Below are positions 50,999 through 59,985 of a stretch of DNA of 64,000 nucleotides, in pieces. Numbering within the stretch: the first letter of the stretch is position 1; the number at the start of each line of letters is the position of its first letter. The notes beneath the pieces are model-generated. The model ran no database searches, had not been told where the DNA came from, and was given only the letters and a program-made list of their open reading frames with translations. A program made the translations under genes and the position numbers. This stretch comes from AP-15 sp963789025 (lineage in GTDB: Bacteria > Pseudomonadota > Alphaproteobacteria > ATCC43930 > CGMCC-115725), in assembly GCA_963789025.1 (NCBI GenBank), contig CAWBIT010000007.1, positions 62,001 through 126,000 on the forward strand. The letters run 5' to 3'.

Positions 50999-51301
50999 TC
51001 ACGCATCGGGCAGATTGTCATAGAGGTCGATCCAATGTCGGTTTTGCGTCTCGATCAAATTGATCTTCCAGTCCCGTTTCCAGCCTTTGATCTGTTTTTC
51101 TCGACGCAGCGCCGCCTCCCTGTCCTCGTAACTCTCAAACCATACCAGGCGGTCCACCGCGTATTTGGTCGTGAATCCAGGTACCACCTTGTTTTTGTGT
51201 TCCCAGACCCGCCTGGCAAGGTTAGTCGTCCACCCGATGTACAGCGTGCCATACCGTCTGCTCGCCAGTAGATAGACAAAATACATCGTGCAGCTTGACA
51301 T
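50999..51301 (-). CDS. GIY-YIG family endonuclease between inverted repeats
   Basis: 100 residues from ATG 51301, or 95 from the ATG of MYFVYLLASRRYGTLYIGWT. The GIY-YIG motif is present as YFVYLL and LYIGWT, followed by the catalytic Arg (TTNLARRVWEH) and the metal Glu in REAALRREKQIKGWKR. This is the small stand-alone UPF0213/YhbQ-like type, which cuts branched or damaged DNA. The start codon touches the right inverted repeat and the stop lies 13 bases from the left one, so the gene nearly fills the space between perfect repeats. Confidence 0.88.
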   Translation of the reverse strand: MSSCTMYFVYLLASRRYGTLYIGWTTNLARRVWEHKNKVVPGFTTKYAVDRLVWFESYEDREAALRREKQIKGWKRDWKINLIETQNRHWIDLYDNLPDA

Positions 51302-51328
51302 ATGGGTCCCGGCCTTCGCCGGGATGGT
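51302..51328 (-). repeat. Right 27-base inverted repeat of the GIY-YIG cassette
   Basis: ATGGGTCCCGGCC followed by TTCGCCGGGATGGT, the perfect inverse of 50959-50985. It abuts the GIY-YIG start codon. Confidence 0.88.
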
Positions 51329-51349
51329 AAGGTGATCGGTTTCGGCGTG

Positions 51350-52348
51350 TTAAAGCCACGGTGGAGTGGGAAGGTCGCGGGCTTTCAGGAATTCGGGGTT
51401 GAACAGCTTGGATTGGTAGCGGGTGCCGGAATCGGCGAGGATCGTCACGATCGTATGGCCGGGGCCGAGCTCGCGCGCGAGGCGCATCGCGCCGCACACA
51501 TTGATCCCGGTGGAGCCGCCGAGCACCAGCCCCTCGTCCTCAACGAGGCTGAACAGGACCGGCAGCATCTCGGCGTCGGTGATCTGGTATTGCCCGTCGG
51601 GCGCGAACCCTTCGAGGTTCTTGGTTTCGCGGTTGTTGCCGATGCCCTCGGTGATCGAGTTGCCCTCGGGCTTGAACTCGCGGCGCGCGTACCAGCTGTA
51701 GATGCCCGAGCCCATGCAGTCGGAGAGATAGATCTTGACGTTGGCGTTGCGCTCCTTGAGCGCGATCCCGACGCCGGAAAGCGTGCCGCCGGTGCCGACC
51801 GAGCAGGTGAAACCGTCGATTTTGCCGTCGGTCTCCTCCCAGATCTCCGGGCCGGTCGTCTCGTAATGGCCGCGCCGGTTGGCGAGATTGTCGAACTGGT
51901 TGGCCCAGATCGCGCCGTTCGGCTCCTGCGCGGCGATCTCCTCGGCGAGCCGCCCGGAATAGCGCACATAATTCATCGGGTTGGCATAGGGCACCGCCGG
52001 CACGAGCCGCAGATCGACGCCGCACAACAGCAGCATGTCCTTCTTTTCCTGGCTCTGCGTCTCGGGCATGACGATGACGGTGCGATAGCCGCGGGCGTTG
52101 CCGACCAGCGCGAGGCCGATCCCGGTATTGCCGGCAGTGCCCTCGACGATGACGCCGCCCGGGCGCAACAGCCCGCGCTCCTCGGCGTCCTTGATGATGT
52201 AGAGCGCGGCGCGGTCCTTGACCGAGCCGCCGGGATTGAGGAACTCAGCCTTGCCGAGGATCGTGCACCCGGTCTCCTCGGAGGCCCGCCGCAATTTGAT
52301 CAGCGGCGTCTTTCCGACGGCACCGACAAAACCGTCGCGAACCTGCAT
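51350..52348 (-). CDS. Cysteine synthase-family PLP enzyme
   Basis: 332 residues from the ATG of MQVRDGFVGAVGKTPLIKL, with AAGGAGGGA just upstream. The PLP Lys is in FLNPGGSVKDRAALYIIKDA, the substrate loop is VEGTAGNTGIGLAL, and the phosphate cradle is SVGTGGTLSGVG. The family makes cysteine from O-acetylserine and sulfide. An insertion in DCMGSGIYSWYARREFKPEG separates it from short CysK and points to the longer group found in actinobacteria and alphaproteobacteria. The GIY-YIG cassette lies immediately downstream. Confidence 0.87.
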   Translation of the reverse strand: MQVRDGFVGAVGKTPLIKLRRASEETGCTILGKAEFLNPGGSVKDRAALYIIKDAEERGLLRPGGVIVEGTAGNTGIGLALVGNARGYRTVIVMPETQSQEKKDMLLLCGVDLRLVPAVPYANPMNYVRYSGRLAEEIAAQEPNGAIWANQFDNLANRRGHYETTGPEIWEETDGKIDGFTCSVGTGGTLSGVGIALKERNANVKIYLSDCMGSGIYSWYARREFKPEGNSITEGIGNNRETKNLEGFAPDGQYQITDAEMLPVLFSLVEDEGLVLGGSTGINVCGAMRLARELGPGHTIVTILADSGTRYQSKLFNPEFLKARDLPTPPWL

Positions 52349-52475
52349 GCCTCCCTCCTTGCCCAAGCTCCGCGCCGACAGTATCGGCGGTGCGGACGCC
52401 TCTTACAACCAGGCCAGAGTGTCGGGGTCGAGGCCGAGCCTATGATCGCGCCCCCCGTTAGCATAAACTCGGCCG

Positions 52476-54239
52476 ATGACGATCCGTCTTCTGCCTCCGG
52501 TCCTCGTCAACCGCATCGCCGCCGGCGAAGTCATCGAGCGGCCGGCCGCGGCGGTCAAGGAATTGGTCGAGAACGCGATCGACTCTGGCGCCACCAGTAT
52601 CGAAGTCACGTTGAGGGAAGGCGGTCAGGCACTGATTGCGGTCGTCGACAATGGCGCCGGCATGACCGCGGAAGAGCTGGTTTTGGCGGTCGAGCGGCAC
52701 TGCACCTCGAAATTGCCCGACGACGATTTGCTGCGCATCGCCTCGCTCGGCTTCCGCGGCGAGGCGTTGCCGTCAATCGGCGCGGTCAGCCGGATGCGGA
52801 TCACCTCGCGCCAGCCCGGCGCCGACAGCGCGTGGGAGATCGCGGTCGAGGCCGACGCCAAAACGGCTCTGGCGCCGGCGGCCCATCCATCAGGGACGCG
52901 GGTCGAGGTGCGGGACCTGTTTTTCGCGACCCCGGCGCGGCTCAAATTCCTGAAGACGCCGCGCACCGAGCGCGATCTGGCCGTCAACTCGGTGCGCCGG
53001 CTCGCCATGGCCTATCCCGGAATCTCATTCACCGTAATCGGCGACGAGGAGCGCGTGCTGTTGCGGCTCGCCGCGGCCGGCGATACCGAACCGGCAATCG
53101 CCCGCTGCGCCCGGCTCGCGGCATTGTTGGGGCGCGACTTCGCGGAGAATTCGGTCGAGATCGATGCCGAGCGAAGCGGCTTTCGGCTGACCGGGCTGAT
53201 CGGGTTGCCGACCCTCAACCGCGCTGCACCGCGCGATCAGTATCTCGTCGTCAACGGACGGCCGGTGCGCGACAAGCTGCTGGTCGGAGCGGTACGCGGC
53301 GCCTACCAGGATGTGCTCGCCCGCGACCGCCACCCGATGGTCGCGTTGTTCGTCGACGGGCCTGCGGAGGAAATCGACGTCAATGTTCACCCGGCGAAGG
53401 CCGAGGTGCGGTTCCGCGATGCCGCATCGGTGCGCGGGCTGATCGTCGGCGCGTTGCGCAATGCGCTGGCGGCCGCCGGGCACCGCGCCTCGTCGACCGT
53501 CGCCGCCGGGGCAGTCGCCGCCTTCCGCCCGGGGTCCGGCCTCCCAGCCTCGAATGCGCCGCGCTTCGCCTTCCCGCTGCCGTCGCCGACCCCGTCACTG
53601 GCGCTCGCCGAGAGCGCCAACAATTTTCTGCGGCCCACCGAGGAAGCTCCGATGCCGGAGACACCGCTCGGCACCCCGCGCGCACAACTGCACCGAACCT
53701 ACATCTTGGCCGAGACTTCGACCGGGATCGTGCTCGTCGATCAGCATGCGGCGCATGAGCGCCTCGTTTACGAACGCATGAAAGAGGCGCTCGCTGCGCA
53801 GGGCGTGGCGCGCCAGGCTCTGCTGTTGCCCGAAATCGTCGAGCTCGACGAGACCGCCGCTGCACGGCTCGCCCACCGTGCCGAGGAGCTCGCCGAATTC
53901 GGGCTCGTGCTCGAGCCGTTCGGACCCGGCGCGGTCGTCGTCCGCGAGGTCCCGGCGTTGCTGCCGGGGCTCGATGTCGGCGCCCTGGTACGCGACCTCG
54001 CCGACGAGCTCGCCGAATGGGGCGATACCCTGGCATTGAAGGAGCGGATCGAGACCGTCTGCGGTACTCTCGCCTGCCACACTAGCGTGCGCGCCGGGCG
54101 GCAGCTCTCGGCGCCCGAGATGGACGCATTGCTGCGCCAGATGGAGGCGACCCCCAACAGCGGCCAGTGCAATCACGGCCGCCCCACCTACATCGCGCTC
54201 GACCTCGCCGACATCGAAAGGCTGTTCGGGCGCCGCTAG
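52476..54239 (+). CDS. mutL: DNA mismatch repair protein MutL
   Basis: 587 residues. The GHKL ATPase is clear: NRIAAGEVIERPAAAVKELV, DNGAGMTAEEL, RHCTSKL, LGFRGEALPSIGAVS and GTRVEVRDLFFATPARLKFL. The second domain ends with DVNVHPAKAEVRF. The dimerisation domain (from about residue 395) contains QLHRTYILAETSTGIVLVDQ and ends CNHGRPTYIALDLADIERLF. No DQHA(X)2E(X)4E endonuclease box is completed in the usual form although VLVDQHAAHERLVYERM is close; CNHGRP is present. It couples MutS recognition to strand removal. It stands alone and is convergent with the DUF2283 gene. Confidence 0.95.
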   Translation: MTIRLLPPVLVNRIAAGEVIERPAAAVKELVENAIDSGATSIEVTLREGGQALIAVVDNGAGMTAEELVLAVERHCTSKLPDDDLLRIASLGFRGEALPSIGAVSRMRITSRQPGADSAWEIAVEADAKTALAPAAHPSGTRVEVRDLFFATPARLKFLKTPRTERDLAVNSVRRLAMAYPGISFTVIGDEERVLLRLAAAGDTEPAIARCARLAALLGRDFAENSVEIDAERSGFRLTGLIGLPTLNRAAPRDQYLVVNGRPVRDKLLVGAVRGAYQDVLARDRHPMVALFVDGPAEEIDVNVHPAKAEVRFRDAASVRGLIVGALRNALAAAGHRASSTVAAGAVAAFRPGSGLPASNAPRFAFPLPSPTPSLALAESANNFLRPTEEAPMPETPLGTPRAQLHRTYILAETSTGIVLVDQHAAHERLVYERMKEALAAQGVARQALLLPEIVELDETAAARLAHRAEELAEFGLVLEPFGPGAVVVREVPALLPGLDVGALVRDLADELAEWGDTLALKERIETVCGTLACHTSVRAGRQLSAPEMDALLRQMEATPNSGQCNHGRPTYIALDLADIERLFGRR

Positions 54240-54253
54240 AGCCGGGGCCAGAG

Positions 54254-54457
54254 CTACTTGGCGGCTGCTTGCGCTGGCGCAATTTCGCCACTTCTGCGCC
54301 GCACGCTGATTACCTCGATGCCGATCGGGTTGCCATTCGGATCGAACTCTACGAACACGCCCGGAGCGACTTCCTCTGACGAATCAGAACGCACGCCTTG
54401 CGGGCCGAATGCGACATGGAGCACGTCGGCCTCTGGGTCGTAATTGGTCCGGATCAC
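54254..54457 (-). CDS. DUF2283 family protein
   Basis: 67 residues from GTG 54457, chosen over the TTG at 54478 because GAGGAG lies at the right distance and the family begins at this point (IRTNYDPEADVLHVAFG). EEVAPGVFVEFDPNGNPIGIEV is the DUF2283 core. The start overlaps the stop of the preceding DUF4258 gene in GTGA. Such pairs are compact like toxin-antitoxin modules, but no activity is established. Confidence 0.85.
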   Translation of the reverse strand: MIRTNYDPEADVLHVAFGPQGVRSDSSEEVAPGVFVEFDPNGNPIGIEVISVRRRSGEIAPAQAAAK

Positions 54458-54696
54458 AGCTTTGCTCCTCTGTCCCAATGCGCCGTCACCACGAGAATAT
54501 CATCGCCATCGGGACGGTGAACCACGCGAAGTACGCGGTTTCCGAATTCGGCAATGACTTTATATGAGTGGTTCAGGGCCGGGTCGGTCAAATCCCGCAC
54601 GACGCGATCCGGCGAGGTGAGCGCAGCCTCGATGTAGGAAAGCAAGATACCGCGTCCCTCCATCTCATCAGCCGTATGCTTGCTGAGCTTTACCAT
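54454..54696 (-). CDS. DUF4258 family protein
   Basis: 80 residues: KLSKHTADEMEGRGILLSYI, then VVRDLTDPALNHSYKVIAE and RVLRVVHRPDGDDILVVTAH, the pattern of DUF4258, whose fold is thought to resemble RelE/BrnT-like small toxins. The downstream DUF2283 protein would be the partner. It is translated first in the pair. Confidence 0.82.
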   Translation of the reverse strand: MVKLSKHTADEMEGRGILLSYIEAALTSPDRVVRDLTDPALNHSYKVIAEFGNRVLRVVHRPDGDDILVVTAHWDRGAKL

Positions 54697-54756
54697 TGCG
54701 GGCTCGACAACCCACGCAGCCGCCTTGCCGACGAGAGGGCTGGCTAGTCGGTGGCG

Positions 54757-54800
54757 CCCCCCACCCTAACCCTCCCCCGCATGCGGGGGAGAGGATGGGA
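54757..54800 (+). repeat. Family C palindrome overlapping the RND gene end
   Basis: CCCCCCACCCTAACCC followed by TCCCCCGCATGCGGGGGAGAGG. It supplies the last residues (SSPPHAGEG) and the TAG stop of the RND permease gene on the minus strand. Confidence 0.82.
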
Positions 54801-57800
54801 GGGGGCCGGGACGCGGCCGCAAGCGGCGGAAGCGGGCGCTGGAACGCTCGCGGATGGTCTGGAAGGTGACGTAGAGCATCGGGATGACGAAGAGGCCGAC
54901 GGCGCTGGCGGCGATCATCCCGGCAAAAACCGGCGTGCCGACGTCATGCCGGCTGATCTCGGCCGCACCCTGCGCCGTGACCAGCGGGTAGACGCCGAGG
55001 ATGAAGGCGAAGGAGGTCATCATTACGGCGCGAAACCGCATCCGCGAGCCGAGCACCGCGGCCTCCCGGATATCCATGCCCTCCTCGCGCCGGTCCTTGG
55101 CGAATTCGACGATCAGGATGCCGTTCTTGGCAGCCATCGCGATCAGCACGACGAGCCCGATCTCGGCATAAAGGTCGAGCGACAGGTGAAAAATCAAAAT
55201 TCCCAGGAATGCCCCGAGCACTCCGACAGGAACCGAGAGCAACACCGGGACCGGAATCATCCAGCTCTCGTATAGGCCGACGAGAAACAGAAACGCGAAC
55301 AGCACGGCGAGCCCCAGGATCGGGCCGGTCTGCCCGGAAGCCGCGAACTCCTGATAGGCGGTCCCGGTCCATTCATAGCCATAGCCGGAAGGCAGGGTCT
55401 TGGCCGAGTCCTCCGCCATGGCCGCCAGCGCCGTGCCGGAGGAAGTGCCCGGAGACGGGCTCCCTTGTATCGGGATTGCGCGGTAATTGTTGTAGCGCGT
55501 GATGACCTGCGGCCCGACGACGACGCGAGCGTTGGCGATCGAGCGCAATGGCACATCGGCGCCGAATTTGTTGCGGATGTAGATCTGCCACAGCGAGGAG
55601 ACATCTCTGCGATCCGCCCCCTCGCCCTCGATGTTGACCTGCCAAACTCGTCCGAACAGGTTGAAATTGTTGATGTAGACGCCGCCCAATGTCGCCTGCA
55701 ACGCGCCGAACACGTCGGTCATGCTGAGGCCCAGCGCCTGCGTCTTCTCGCGGTCGATGTCGAGCCAGATCGACGGGTTGCCCGCGGTGTAGGTCGAGAA
55801 AACGCGGGTCAGCCGCGGATCCTGGTTGGCGGTCGCGAGAAGCCCCTGCATGACGCTGTTCATCGCCGCGGGCTCCTGGCCTTCGAGCCCTTCGAGCCGG
55901 TACTCGAACCCGCCCGTCGTCGACAGCCCGATGATCGGCGGCAGGTTGAACGGGATAACCGTCGCCGTGCGGATCTGCTGCCCCTCGCCGAACACTCGCG
56001 CGATCAGCGCCTGCGCTGAATTCGCCGCGCCGACGCGGTCGGCGAAGGGCTTCAGGGTCGGCACGATGAAGCCCGTATTCGGCTCATTGACGCTGTCGAT
56101 GATCGAAAATCCGACGATCGCAAAAATGTTCTGGACCTGCGGCATTTGCCTCAGCACGGCCTCGATCCGCTTGACCGCGTCGCGGGTGCGGCTGACCGAT
56201 GCGCCGTCCGGCAACTGCACATTGATAAAGAAAGCGCCCTGGTCTTCTTCGGGGAGAAACCCGGTCGGGGTTCGCAGAGACAGAAAATAAACCCCGGCGG
56301 CGCTCGCCAATATCGCCACAAGGCCGAGTATGGAGAGGCGCACCAGGCGGCGCACGATCGCCGCATAGCCGTCGCGGATATTGTCGATGCGCCGCAGCAC
56401 CCAGCCCATCGGGCCCCGCTTCGGGCCGCCGGGACGCAGAAACACCGCACATAGCGCCGGCGACAAGGTCAGCGCATTCAAGGCCGAAATCAACATCGCG
56501 ACGCTGATCGTCACCGCGAATTGCCGGAACAATGTTCCCGCGATTCCGGGGATGAAGGCAATCGGCACGAATACCGATAGAAGGACCAACGTGATCGCAA
56601 TGATCGGCGCGGTGATTTCGGTCATCGCCTTCTTTGTCGCGTCCCCTGGTGACAGGTTCGGTTCTTCCTCCATGACGCGTTCGACGTTCTCGACCACCAC
56701 GATCGCGTCGTCGACCAAAATACCGATCGCCAGCACCACCGCGAGCAGCGAGATCGTATTGGCCGAATATCCCATCACCAGCAGCACCGCGAAGGCGCCG
56801 ATCACACTGACCGGCACCGCGATCGCGGGAATGAGGGTCGCGCGCAGACTGCCGAGAAACACGAAGACGACGATGACGACCAGCGCAAAGGCGATGACGA
56901 GCGTGATCAGCACGTCATGGATCGTAGCCTGGACAAATGTGGTCGTGTCGTAATTGACCAAATATTTGAGACCCTCTGGGAAGCGCTGGCTCAGGCGATC
57001 CAAATTTGCGACGACCTGAGCAGCGGTCTGCACCGCGTTGGCGCCGGGCGAGAGGTATATGCCGATCGCGACTGCAGGCTCGCCGTTGAGGCGGCCTTCG
57101 ACGTCTTGGTTTTGGGCGCCGAGATCGACCCGCGCGACATCGCGCACGCGCAGCAGGGAGCCGTCCGGATTGGCGCGCAATACGATATTGCCGAACTGCT
57201 CGGGTGTCGTCAGGCGGCCCTGCGTCTGCACGTTCATCTGGAACTGCTGGTCTCTGCTGATCGGGCGTGCGCCGATCCGGCCGGCCGGCGCCTCCACGTT
57301 CTGCGCCTGGATCGCCGCGATGACATCGGCCGGGGTCAACTGTAAATTGTCGAGCCGCTGGGTATCGAACCAGATGCGCATCGAGTAATTGAGCGCGCCG
57401 AACAGGCGCGCCTGGCCGACCCCGGGTGTGCGGGACAACACATCGAGCACATTGATGATCGCGTAATTAGTGATGAACAGCGGGTCCTGCTTGCCGTTCT
57501 CGCTATAAAGCATGATGAACTGCAGAACCGCCGACGACTTCTTCTGGATCGTCAGCCCCTCCAGCTGGACCTCGGGGGGGAGCTGGGCCAGGGCAGTCTG
57601 CACCCGGTTATTGACGGCGTTGGTGTTGATGTCGGGATCGCTGCCGAGCACAAAGCTGACGGTGAGGTTGTAGCTGCCGTCATTGCCGCTCGTCGAACTC
57701 ATGTAGATCATCTTGTCGACACCGACAACCTGCGCCTCGATCGGCTGGGCGATGCTCAATTCGACGACGGCGGCGGAGGCGCCGGGGTAGGTGGCCGAAA

Positions 57801-57936
57801 CTACGGTCTGAGGCGGCACGATGTCCGGGAACTGCGCGACCGGGATCCGCAGCATCGCCAGGGCCCCGGCAATCGTGATGACGATCGCGATGACGACCGC
57901 GAGCCGCGGCCGATCGACAAAGATCGCCGAGATCAT
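54766..57936 (-). CDS. RND multidrug efflux permease (HAE1 family)
   Basis: 1056 residues, the family's normal length. Begins MISAIFVDRPRLAVVIAIVI with the first membrane helix, followed by the porter domain (ATYPGASAAVVELSIAQPIE). Proton-relay aspartates lie in GILVDDAIVVVENVERVMEE of helix 4, and FRQFAVTISVAMLISALNAL is the characteristic later helix. It exports drugs or hydrophobic compounds as a trimer in the inner membrane using proton flow. The start overlaps the adaptor stop in ATGA. The outer-membrane channel gene is not beside it. Confidence 0.94.
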   Translation of the reverse strand: MISAIFVDRPRLAVVIAIVITIAGALAMLRIPVAQFPDIVPPQTVVSATYPGASAAVVELSIAQPIEAQVVGVDKMIYMSSTSGNDGSYNLTVSFVLGSDPDINTNAVNNRVQTALAQLPPEVQLEGLTIQKKSSAVLQFIMLYSENGKQDPLFITNYAIINVLDVLSRTPGVGQARLFGALNYSMRIWFDTQRLDNLQLTPADVIAAIQAQNVEAPAGRIGARPISRDQQFQMNVQTQGRLTTPEQFGNIVLRANPDGSLLRVRDVARVDLGAQNQDVEGRLNGEPAVAIGIYLSPGANAVQTAAQVVANLDRLSQRFPEGLKYLVNYDTTTFVQATIHDVLITLVIAFALVVIVVFVFLGSLRATLIPAIAVPVSVIGAFAVLLVMGYSANTISLLAVVLAIGILVDDAIVVVENVERVMEEEPNLSPGDATKKAMTEITAPIIAITLVLLSVFVPIAFIPGIAGTLFRQFAVTISVAMLISALNALTLSPALCAVFLRPGGPKRGPMGWVLRRIDNIRDGYAAIVRRLVRLSILGLVAILASAAGVYFLSLRTPTGFLPEEDQGAFFINVQLPDGASVSRTRDAVKRIEAVLRQMPQVQNIFAIVGFSIIDSVNEPNTGFIVPTLKPFADRVGAANSAQALIARVFGEGQQIRTATVIPFNLPPIIGLSTTGGFEYRLEGLEGQEPAAMNSVMQGLLATANQDPRLTRVFSTYTAGNPSIWLDIDREKTQALGLSMTDVFGALQATLGGVYINNFNLFGRVWQVNIEGEGADRRDVSSLWQIYIRNKFGADVPLRSIANARVVVGPQVITRYNNYRAIPIQGSPSPGTSSGTALAAMAEDSAKTLPSGYGYEWTGTAYQEFAASGQTGPILGLAVLFAFLFLVGLYESWMIPVPVLLSVPVGVLGAFLGILIFHLSLDLYAEIGLVVLIAMAAKNGILIVEFAKDRREEGMDIREAAVLGSRMRFRAVMMTSFAFILGVYPLVTAQGAAEISRHDVGTPVFAGMIAASAVGLFVIPMLYVTFQTIRERSSARFRRLRPRPGPLPSSPPHAGEG

Positions 57937-59168
57937 TGGTTCGCCTTTGGGGCGCTCGGCCCGTCGCCGGCCGCGGAATGGCCGGCGCCGCCGCTCGCAC
58001 CCTGCTCAGCAGCCGGTTCGGCCGCCGGGGAAATCGCCGGCGGCGGGGTCGCCGGACTGGGTGACACGGTTTGGCCGGGGCGAACTCGCTGCAGCCCCTC
58101 GCTGATGACCAGTTCTCCTTTCTTGAGCCCATTGCTCACCACGGCCGTTGACGGCGTCGACTGGCCGAGCTGGATGCGCCGTTGCTCCGCCTTGTTCTGC
58201 GCATCGACGACATAGACGTAATCGCCTTGCTGATCCGACAGCACCGCGGCGCGCGGGATGGCGAGAACGGTAATCGGCTCGACGCCCTCGATCAGCACCG
58301 TCACGAACTCGCCGTCGAACAGCTCGCGCGGAGCCGGCGCGTCCGGCGGCATGTTCGGAAACCGCGGGTTGGGGATGAGGCCACGCACAGTGATCGTATC
58401 GGTGTTGGTCGCGACCGTCGGTGATACGTAATCGAGCTTGCCGTTCTGTGCGTAAATCCGCCCATCCGGTAGGCGGATCTTGAGCACGACCGCATTGAAA
58501 CCGCCTTTTGCGTCGTAGCGGTTGCGCAGATCGAGGCCCGCGCGCACGGATACCGGGTAGAGCACATACATTGGGTCCTGGCTGACGAGGTTCGCTAGGG
58601 TCCCGGTCGTCGGCGAAACGACGTTGCCCTCGGTGACGTCGGTGGCGCTGATCTTGCCGTCGATCGGCGCGCGGATCTCGGTATAGCCGAGGTTGATCTC
58701 GGCGGTTTCCAGCTGCGCCTTGGCGCTCGCGACCTGCGCGGCCAGCGAACGCTCATTGGAGAGATCCTGGTCGACCGTCTGCTGCTGGCCGGCGGGCGTC
58801 TTCATCAGGTACGTGGAGCGCGCGAGCTGCTGCTCGGCATAAGTGCGCTGGGCTTCGAGCTGCGCGACATTCGCCTTGTCGGCGTCGACCAGCGCCTGAA
58901 ACGGCGGCTGCTCGAGGAGGTAGAGGAGATCGCCCTTTTTGACCTCCGAGCCCTCGACAAACAGCCGCTTTTCGAGATAAGCGCTGACCCGCGCAACCAG
59001 CGCTACCCGGCCGACCGACTGGATGCGGCCGATGAACTCGTCGGTCTCAGTGATCTGCTGGCGCTCGGCGCGCACCACACCGACGGCCGGCGGCCCGCCC
59101 GGGGCCGGCTGCGCCCGAGATGACAAAGGAACGAAGACGAGCAGGAGGACGAGCAGGAGGCGCATCAT
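57933..59168 (-). CDS. RND efflux periplasmic adaptor
   Basis: 411 residues from ATG 59168 (a second ATG follows at once). A signal peptide (RLLLVLLLVFVPLSSRA) precedes VGVVRAERQQITETDEFIGR. The lipoyl halves are ARVSAYLEKRLFVEGSEVKKGD and TEIRAPIDGKISATDVTEGN, with a hairpin between them and the barrel DPMYVLYPVSVRA following. The C-terminus is rich in Pro and Ala. It bridges the RND permease and an outer-membrane channel. First gene of the two-gene operon. Confidence 0.92.
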   Translation of the reverse strand: MMRLLLVLLLVFVPLSSRAQPAPGGPPAVGVVRAERQQITETDEFIGRIQSVGRVALVARVSAYLEKRLFVEGSEVKKGDLLYLLEQPPFQALVDADKANVAQLEAQRTYAEQQLARSTYLMKTPAGQQQTVDQDLSNERSLAAQVASAKAQLETAEINLGYTEIRAPIDGKISATDVTEGNVVSPTTGTLANLVSQDPMYVLYPVSVRAGLDLRNRYDAKGGFNAVVLKIRLPDGRIYAQNGKLDYVSPTVATNTDTITVRGLIPNPRFPNMPPDAPAPRELFDGEFVTVLIEGVEPITVLAIPRAAVLSDQQGDYVYVVDAQNKAEQRRIQLGQSTPSTAVVSNGLKKGELVISEGLQRVRPGQTVSPSPATPPPAISPAAEPAAEQGASGGAGHSAAGDGPSAPKANQ

Positions 59169-59255
59169 AGCCGGGTTATATAGTCCATCTTGCCGCCCGT
59201 CGCGCCTGCGGCCATTTTGTGCTATCCATCGTGCGGGAAAAGTCATGAGGGACCG

Positions 59256-59744
59256 ATGATCCATCATCTATCGATCGCTGCTCGCGACCCGAAGCATGTC
59301 GCTGGAGTCTTGGCCGAGCTCATGGGCGGCAAGGCGGTGCCATTTCCGCCCAACCCGGGGAGCTTCTTCGCGCTTCAGCTCGACCAGCACGGGTCGGGTG
59401 TCGAGGTTTATCCGGCGGGAACCGAGCTTCAGCCGGGCGGCAGCAACGGCGGGGGCTTTGTGAAAAAGCCGGAAGCGCGCGGCTTCGGCCCGACCCATTT
59501 CGCGCTCAGCGTCGCGACCGATGCCGACAAGGTCGACGCGATCGCGGCCCGTGAGGGCTGGCAATGCTTCCGCTGCAACCGCGGCCCGTTCCACGTCATC
59601 GAAGTGTGGGTCGAGAACGAGACGATGGTCGAAATCCTGCCCCCCGAATACGCCGCCGAATACCTCGCCTTCACCCGCCCCGACAACATCGCTGCGGCGA
59701 TGGCGGCCGCGGCGCCGCAGGCGTCCCGCCACCGCCCGGCGTAA
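59256..59744 (+). CDS. VOC family protein
   Basis: 162 residues from ATG 59256. MIHHLSIAARDPKHVAGVLA opens the first module, FFALQLDQHGSGVEVYPAG closes it, and GPTHFALSVATDADKVDAIA with MVEILPPEY forms the second. Possible metal ligands are His in IHHLSI, His in THFALSV and Glu in MVEILP. The function within the glyoxalase/dioxygenase superfamily is not readable. Divergent from the RND operon. Confidence 0.75.
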   Translation: MIHHLSIAARDPKHVAGVLAELMGGKAVPFPPNPGSFFALQLDQHGSGVEVYPAGTELQPGGSNGGGFVKKPEARGFGPTHFALSVATDADKVDAIAAREGWQCFRCNRGPFHVIEVWVENETMVEILPPEYAAEYLAFTRPDNIAAAMAAAAPQASRHRPA

Positions 59745-59985
59745 TTTCGGGTCCGCCGCGCTACAGGCGCGGCGCCTCCCACCGCGCCTGCAGAGTCGCG
59801 GCCGTAAAGCGTTCGGAGAGGCCCGGATGCCGATCCGGCGTGGCCGGAGAAAATCAACCGGCCCGTTCCGAGTGCCGTCACCGAGGCATATGCTGATCCC
59901 AAGGACGCTCTTGCCGACATCGAGACCGCCGATGGTCTCAAGGGTGGCTCGGAGTGAGAACGCGGGTGCGGCGGATTCTTCCAGG

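Noticed and set aside
51302..53758. 818-codon plus-strand frame running across the cysteine synthase and mutL
   Set aside because: It is antisense to one real gene and out of frame with another; composition is Arg/Gly-rich and no domain is visible.
59745..59985. Possible gene fragment between the VOC protein and the amidohydrolase
   Set aside because: Short frames only; the minus-strand stretch ATLETIGGLDVGKSVLGIS looks protein-like but I could not assign it, and there is no start or family support.
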